DNA from: G963676655 sp963676655
Lineage (GTDB): Bacteria > Verrucomicrobiota > Lentisphaeria > Victivallales > Victivallaceae
DNA: 64,000 nucleotides
Reading direction: 5' to 3'
Assembly (NCBI GenBank): GCA_963676655.2
Contig: CAXXKX010000003.1
Coordinates: forward strand, 4,030,001 to 4,094,000
The position numbers were made by a program, and so were the translations under genes. Below, in pieces: positions 61,101 to 64,000 of the stretch (position 1 is the stretch's first letter; the number at the start of each line of letters is the position of its first letter). Below the pieces are notes generated by a model that was given only the letters and a program-made list of their open reading frames with translations, made no database searches and was not told the DNA's origin.

Positions 61101-63082
61101 CGAAATTTTTCGCAAAATACCTCAAACAGGACAAAAAGAGAAAATCCGTTGCGGCGCTGAATAAAGCAGAACAATTCCTGGCCGTGAAAAAAGATTCTGG
61201 TATCTCTTATTCGGCTTATATTGATGAAGCTCTCAATTTATCTTCGAATTTTTGTGACCGTGATATCAACATGGCCGTGAAAATCGTTTATCATGTCTTT
61301 GATCAAATCTGTGCGGCGCGCAATGGTCGTATCGAGTATGTGAATATGTTTTTCTATAAAATTCATAAACTTGCCGAAAAAAAGCTGGCATTGATCGGCA
61401 TAACCTGGCGATTATTGCTCAAATACCCTCAGTATTGTAACCCGACTCTGGTTAATATGTTATATCGAAGTATCCAGCGTTCCTGCACTGAAGTCTCAGG
61501 AAAACAACAGCCGCAAGCTGTTTGCGACTATTTCGATATGCTGTCACGCGGTTTCGGTGACGCCCCCCCATTCTTATACAAAAGTCTGCATAACAGCTTG
61601 AGGAATTTGCAGAAGCCGGTCCTGCAACAACTGTATAAGCATGTGTCTACTGATAAATTCAAACAGACTTTGACCGGAAAAGAGTGTGCGTTGATCATTG
61701 AGTCAATGGTTTTGCCTGAAAAAAGAACTTTGATTCATGAAAAAATTGCCAGAATGTATATTGAACGTTTGAAAAGCAAGTTGCTGACTGACGCTTTAAA
61801 AGAGCAGCTTCTCTATTGCGTTCTTCATGACTTTGGTAACTCTCTGGCCGGGCCGGCCGCGGTTGAAGCAGTCAGTCATAAGTTGTTCCGGACTCCAAGG
61901 CTCAGACCTGAGATCATTGCCATGGATTTAAGCAAGGAATATCCCTACCCGAGTTGGCGCAACGCCGCCAGAACCCTGCTTGATAATCTGGATACTTCGA
62001 AAGATATATCCGCATCACACAGTGCAATGTCGTACTTTTGGATTTATTACAGATTGGCTTTGAAATTGCATGAGCCAAAGTATGTCGAACGTTTGAATAA
62101 TATGATATCAAAATCGACAAAACCGGTTCCCGGGTATTGTGTCATCCTGCTTGAGAACGGCAACATTAAGGAGGCTTTGACTAGATTGGACGCAATTAAG
62201 AACATCACGGATTGGACCGGTCCGGTCGGCATGACACTGTCAGCCAAAGGTTATAAAAACGCCCTGAAAATGTTGTCATCGATTGATGATCCGGAACATA
62301 AAATCGCGTTAATAACGAAACTCCTGCTGCTGCAACCGCTGCAGCCGGGAAAAAAACAATTGATTGAACAATTGCTCAGGTTATCAGATAAGACCAAATT
62401 TAAGTCAGAGAAAAATAAACAAGCAATTTTCCTCATGTTGATGCTTTGCAATGATAAATTACCGGAAAGCCTGACCGGGCATGTTCGGATGGCATTCGCT
62501 CATTTGCCGGTTGCTCAACTTGCTTCATTGCAAGACTATAATTCGCGTTCCAGGGCTGCCTTTTATCTTGCTGATTTCGTCTCAAACGCGAGTGATGAAG
62601 CTGTCGCGGCCAAGTTAAAAGACATCTCGGATTATCTGGCGTCCGATCAGGTTGATCGAAAATTGCGGCTTGGAATTACAAGTATCCTGTCTCAAGTTAC
62701 AAGACGCATGAGTAGGTATTTTGCACGTTCAAACGGAGATGCGCTGATTCGGCGGCGCGTGAAAAACTGGGGGGGATTATTAACTATTCTTTCCGGGTAT
62801 CGTAGAGATACGAGGTATTATATTTACATGTTGTGGTTCAATTATCTTTCCGGTCAGGATGAAAAAGGGCTGATTGCGCTTAAAAATTACAATTCTTCAT
62901 ATCGGTTTCATAATTTCATTTCTTATCTTCAGTCATATCTCTGGCTGCCGGAAGCTTACAATAAAAACCGGCTTAAAACTATCAAAGCATTTTTCGAATC
63001 ACCGGCATGGCGGCAGATTTCCCAAAAAAATCCCGGGAAATTCGATGCTTTGCGGAAAAATATAATCAGCTATGCCAAATAA
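55082..63082 (+). CDS. Giant TPR protein, C-terminal two thirds, with an internal duplication (same gene after a frameshift)
   Basis: The ORF has 2,666 codons; its first ATG is internal to the ancestral gene and has no ribosome-binding site. It consists of two diverged copies of a module of about 1,270 residues, at about 55375-59250 and 59270-63082. Matching landmarks occur in the same order: GEICDHVIKTRPP with IRICDLAIRNCPD; FMVSYAIRHKRVPEL with FMISYAVRNKRETEL; WNLFGKTPQEFKYY with WDFFGSTPEQFNIY; AWRCMLKYPDYID with TWRLLLKYPQYCN; VFGDNPPFLFP with GFGDAPPFLYK. Only loose TPR-like repeats are seen, mainly at the N terminus of each module. It has no membrane segments. I do not recognise the module family. 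Confidence 0.85.
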   Translation: MQSKKLYKDPKTRQTLLALVICGALIEPENKQAALDAEKAALALAKDKLSERELGMIASALHRLKRTETAEVLDKKIMEMIKKKQAARRTSSPRPGSRPVYYNQWQKTQQLLRDGKFKEALPLVKKEYYSRFMKSLQQQRQYGNYNFSYAGSIINSVKRYGKDKELLELLRPKDKEPPVVSLLMYAYACESLKKNNEAYKAYLNAFKRYPDKKEVISILLPFVVKNKDTDIKAFVNMIPAHRLRFVLDSVSRNQYQYNGNYDRMLDLFEGVMAKQRTSVDKDLLQFDQNSFYLLCNMFINIGFPELRQRYSYNRNSSNKQKDKENQEQARKLLGEICDHVIKTRPPLIQSAMEFKLLLAGDDKEANDKLYLEAMALLKNKKMLMAVNPYSGVYNHHSMYGGQNGNKPLLEFMVSYAIRHKRVPELVKAIGDDSITKGIDQVAELYKCPPKKFPEALKKFLEEQKVFNLSTAVIMGIDAAEAVIKKAPDNINSLVLSKVSFGPVYANQNFPQNYIDILLEKKQDKVAMDFLEQFAKKLNSPELTGQYANQAQYQYNAAIQKILNKNPEKAFEIWKLEKSFKKPSNQQTSRYHSMRNSLNQMANNEKKPRWNLFGKTPQEFKYYPAAGGCSLFTTYVQYLRGYRNKFPAYTGSDFCGKMLNLAIAAKRGSDIYTEFAKLNDQLKTLPEQDRTRIYSGLPRLISELNLQAAGKLTGVAEDIRRRATRATSVSATQKAQEFIKTARGANVQGYQYSRDAISLIEGLAGNSELIDKVVEHTIKELKINRNYHYQRNNYEITNFLRQLAQKGERSLPTLGIAWRCMLKYPDYIDNGMYSYIPRGVEQACYRAKRKNDAQGLINLFDELPKVFGDNPPFLFPVLDSQLRSQNKDQINALFRHVNSKKYPANATAKECVLISKYLKAKKSKPIYQKQICDLYEQFLKTDEKIPDKIKQQMLFYSFQRNHLKNLAPFMVDYALKDLVRSGNLYDNHQYYTIAKAMAECPDSEQWRKSAKTLQESFSVSGGNPSNHTYRRLFAAMLEIAIRLKDKKQVETLVKASLRFKQSMQGVCITLLNNGYDKDAMALLQTEIAKPSAANYSNTRLSDAGWEHAKKLLSQVKDPENQLLFSAVLLPLAPNRSNVRSDVENEYIKLMETYQKHKFSSPQVRKNFLMRLFRANSSRLELVKRDFRKILRELPLKEAMSKEYDPFRHEIARALVDYFIMKDYKAYKAKLDELAAFAENMPESSNQGRQCRTILSSMPGVINNYAYSLKNQGRLLTSEQIKLWADTLTIFMQYNPNSFYSGEYIGHILWLNHLAGNDKASLKIISLRKHQLVQVNPSRVLNKLRSLSFIADSTGKSRDQQLKLLFKSETWQVLAGQKKELFDREQKKLLESREVKNPGSRIYDKQYQQRSQLQEMFMTGQDKKALAEARNLYISLFQKVLIKLPRRTNELSSLNNVLQSVQKYGQGNEFLKLLQAGGVTSTNELLTYGYACGVLGSLEEAFKSYDKVMAEHSDNKEFLTLIGISCLQRSGGDVKKIFAAIPGKYLPYVFKGVMMNSGYSPNRNKLLEVMDSLISRPEWDSPDMAGKHDSQAYYLAFNYLYRKAYPELAKAVNFGACTGKTLKTPDKEGKKAEKLLIRICDLAIRNCPDIAESVIAFRVLLGGNDEALKKQLFASGLANLKKQRFNPGAASLPNQFWRLQCGGDRPFNQFMISYAVRNKRETELLAVAKPLTKIMPEVTKLYNAGNNFPQIARDFAVNHRPLTDYDATVLICDAAKYQNISSPSAIDEMVIAKALNRTLKLKVTDPGSYVDIMQRFYPVEDAVDFIKQYAGKIVEVGKANPSRHMADSNYDHAVGKLVRIYPATIKEIVGLEAMLEPWTSHQSRLSRDRLYVGRMQEMAYRAKPSEASWDFFGSTPEQFNIYIYSKNGSLFGAYVGYRRRGRRTRCNYSGTSFGGKLMDAALHASSDQNIYEEVSPFIAKMTEQNKLRLAGELKFLFVELNLPQSKSPPKFFAKYLKQDKKRKSVAALNKAEQFLAVKKDSGISYSAYIDEALNLSSNFCDRDINMAVKIVYHVFDQICAARNGRIEYVNMFFYKIHKLAEKKLALIGITWRLLLKYPQYCNPTLVNMLYRSIQRSCTEVSGKQQPQAVCDYFDMLSRGFGDAPPFLYKSLHNSLRNLQKPVLQQLYKHVSTDKFKQTLTGKECALIIESMVLPEKRTLIHEKIARMYIERLKSKLLTDALKEQLLYCVLHDFGNSLAGPAAVEAVSHKLFRTPRLRPEIIAMDLSKEYPYPSWRNAARTLLDNLDTSKDISASHSAMSYFWIYYRLALKLHEPKYVERLNNMISKSTKPVPGYCVILLENGNIKEALTRLDAIKNITDWTGPVGMTLSAKGYKNALKMLSSIDDPEHKIALITKLLLLQPLQPGKKQLIEQLLRLSDKTKFKSEKNKQAIFLMLMLCNDKLPESLTGHVRMAFAHLPVAQLASLQDYNSRSRAAFYLADFVSNASDEAVAAKLKDISDYLASDQVDRKLRLGITSILSQVTRRMSRYFARSNGDALIRRRVKNWGGLLTILSGYRRDTRYYIYMLWFNYLSGQDEKGLIALKNYNSSYRFHNFISYLQSYLWLPEAYNKNRLKTIKAFFESPAWRQISQKNPGKFDALRKNIISYAK

Positions 63083-63178
63083 GGTTATTTGCTGGTAAAA
63101 AACGTAATCAGGATTATATTATATGGAAGTTGGGAGGGATAGTGGCGAGTTGTGAGTTGAGAGTTTTGAGTTTCAACT

Positions 63179-63206
63179 GGCAACTGTAAACTGACAACTG
63201 TAAACT
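63179..63206. repeat. 14-bp tandem repeat upstream of hydE
   Basis: GGCAACTGTAAACT (63179-63192) is followed directly by GACAACTGTAAACT (63193-63206). The preceding 40 bases hold degenerate GAGTTG/GAGTTT steps. It lies in the 147-bp gap between the giant TPR gene and hydE. No promoter was seen. Confidence 0.6.
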
Positions 63207-63229
63207 ATCGTGACTTATGGACTGATGTA

Positions 63230-64000
63230 ATGGATATAGATAAAATATTTGCGAAAATTGACGCCGGAACCGACCTTGAGCGTAATGAGATCAAGGCTTT
63301 GCTGGAACTTGAAGATGAACAACAAATTCAGGGTTTGTTTGACCGTGCCTATAAAGTTAAAGTTGATAATGTCGGGAAAATAGCATACTTTCGCGGTATT
63401 ATCGAATGCAGTAATATATGCACCAAGGATTGTTTCTATTGCGGGATTCGCCGCAGTAACAAACAGGCCGAACGCTTTGAAATGTCGCCTGAAGAAATGA
63501 TTCGGGAAGCGGTCTGGTCTTATGAGAATGACTACGGTTCAATTGTTATTCAGGCCGGGGAGCGTACCGACAAAAAGTTCATCGACATGATCGAAAAAGT
63601 CTTGCTTGAGATCAAAGCCAAAACCAATAACGAACTCGGGATCACCCTCTCTCTGGGAGAACAGACTGAAGAAACCTACCGGCGCTGGTTTGACGCCGGG
63701 GCGCATCGCTATCTGCTGCGGATCGAGTCTTCGAACCGCGACCTCTACCGTCGCCTCCATCCCGTCGATCATGATTATGATGCCCGGCTCGGATGCTTGA
63801 AATTGCTGCGTAAGGTCGGTTATCAGGTCGGAACCGGAGTGATGATCGGGTTGCCTTTCCAGTCAATGGATGATCTGGTTGATGACCTCTTTTTCTTCAA
63901 GAGTATCGATATCGACATGATCGGCATGGGACCGTATCTGGTTCATAGTCAGACTCCATTGGCAAAAGAGATGCCGGACTTCGCGGAAAAGCAGGATTAC
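63230..64000 (+). CDS. hydE: HydE, [FeFe]-hydrogenase H-cluster radical SAM maturase (cut by the window end)
   Basis: From ATG 63230 the frame is open to the right edge, giving 256 codons of a protein usually about 350 long. It has AYFRGIIECSNICTKDCFYC, whose last three Cys form the radical SAM C-x3-C-x2-C, then GIRRSNKQAERF, IVIQAGERTDKKFIDMI, GITLSLGEQTEETYRRWFDA, RYLLRIESSN, YQVGTGVMIGLPFQSMDDL and MIGMGPYLVHSQTPLAKEMP, all in HydE order. HydE helps build the diiron part of the [FeFe]-hydrogenase active site. Biotin synthase is a relative, but these motifs fit HydE better. Its presence implies an [FeFe]-hydrogenase elsewhere in the genome. Confidence 0.9.
   Translation, partial: MDIDKIFAKIDAGTDLERNEIKALLELEDEQQIQGLFDRAYKVKVDNVGKIAYFRGIIECSNICTKDCFYCGIRRSNKQAERFEMSPEEMIREAVWSYENDYGSIVIQAGERTDKKFIDMIEKVLLEIKAKTNNELGITLSLGEQTEETYRRWFDAGAHRYLLRIESSNRDLYRRLHPVDHDYDARLGCLKLLRKVGYQVGTGVMIGLPFQSMDDLVDDLFFFKSIDIDMIGMGPYLVHSQTPLAKEMPDFAEKQDY

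Noticed and set aside
50166..64000. Complete AmmeMemoRadiSam system
   Set aside because: Memo is present, but no AMMECR1 gene is seen and the only nearby radical SAM gene (63230) has HydE motifs.
1..64000. tRNA, rRNA or prophage genes
   Set aside because: No cloverleaf, rRNA-like stretch, integrase or phage structural gene was recognised on either strand by reading. A covariance-model search was not possible here.

Overview
The window reads as a chromosomal segment of an anaerobic, saccharolytic, Gram-negative-type bacterium, most likely from the PVC superphylum (Lentisphaerota or a close relative). This placement is an inference. It rests on a Ni-Fe carbon monoxide dehydrogenase operon and a HydE gene (anaerobic, H2/CO-linked metabolism), lipoprotein and RND-efflux genes (an outer membrane), carbohydrate-active proteins (GH9 cellulase, beta-helix protein, five-bladed propeller protein, esterase, Gfo/Idh/MocA oxidoreductase), very large TPR proteins, and REP-like palindromes with a REP-associated transposase. 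No rRNA or tRNA gene was found, so taxonomy cannot be fixed from the window.

Layout. 1-2471: end of a class III nucleotide cyclase, two tandem membrane proteins with a TrkA-C-like tail, and a convergent GNAT gene. 2843-7197: an RND efflux pair whose permease carries a one-base frameshift. 7517-10444: a large orphan sensor histidine kinase. 10556-15646: a tight run of purE, a protease-like gene without its catalytic serine, an orphan oligopeptide-type ABC ATPase, a TPR gene and mutL. 15677-16424: REP-like palindromes and small ORFs. 16598-20109: two exported proteins. 20287-22111: asd with a clear promoter and terminator, a repeat patch, and a WbuC-type cupin. 22199-27786: a five-gene run (TerB-like, aldehyde dehydrogenase, membrane protein, aspA, GT9). 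28040-31366: sugar-related genes with a 160-bp MITE-like element between convergent genes.

31634-35745 (minus strand) is an Rrf2 regulator-cooS-cooF-FAD/NAD oxidoreductase operon. Two matching 25-bp palindromes, one over the -10 box of a good promoter and one in front of cooS, look like the regulator's operators. 35857-38173 holds a PocR/AraC regulator divergent from an FAD oxidoreductase.

38385-46433 is the most unusual region. It is a single tightly coupled operon with its own promoter and an upstream terminator. It encodes an exported PQQ-type beta-propeller, a 2[4Fe-4S] protein, a radical SAM enzyme, a DUF116-polyprenyl synthase fusion, and two terpene-cyclase-fold proteins, one with the DxDDT motif of class II cyclases. 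It looks like an uncharacterised anaerobic isoprenoid or polycyclic-lipid pathway. A REP-associated tyrosine transposase with flanking palindromes sits in frame at the end of the prenyl-synthase gene.

46528-63082 holds a lipoprotein GH9 enzyme, a Memo-family gene and a giant TPR protein of about 4,000 residues. The TPR gene is split by a second one-base frameshift and contains an ancient internal duplication of about 1,270 residues. The window ends inside hydE, the [FeFe]-hydrogenase maturase gene.
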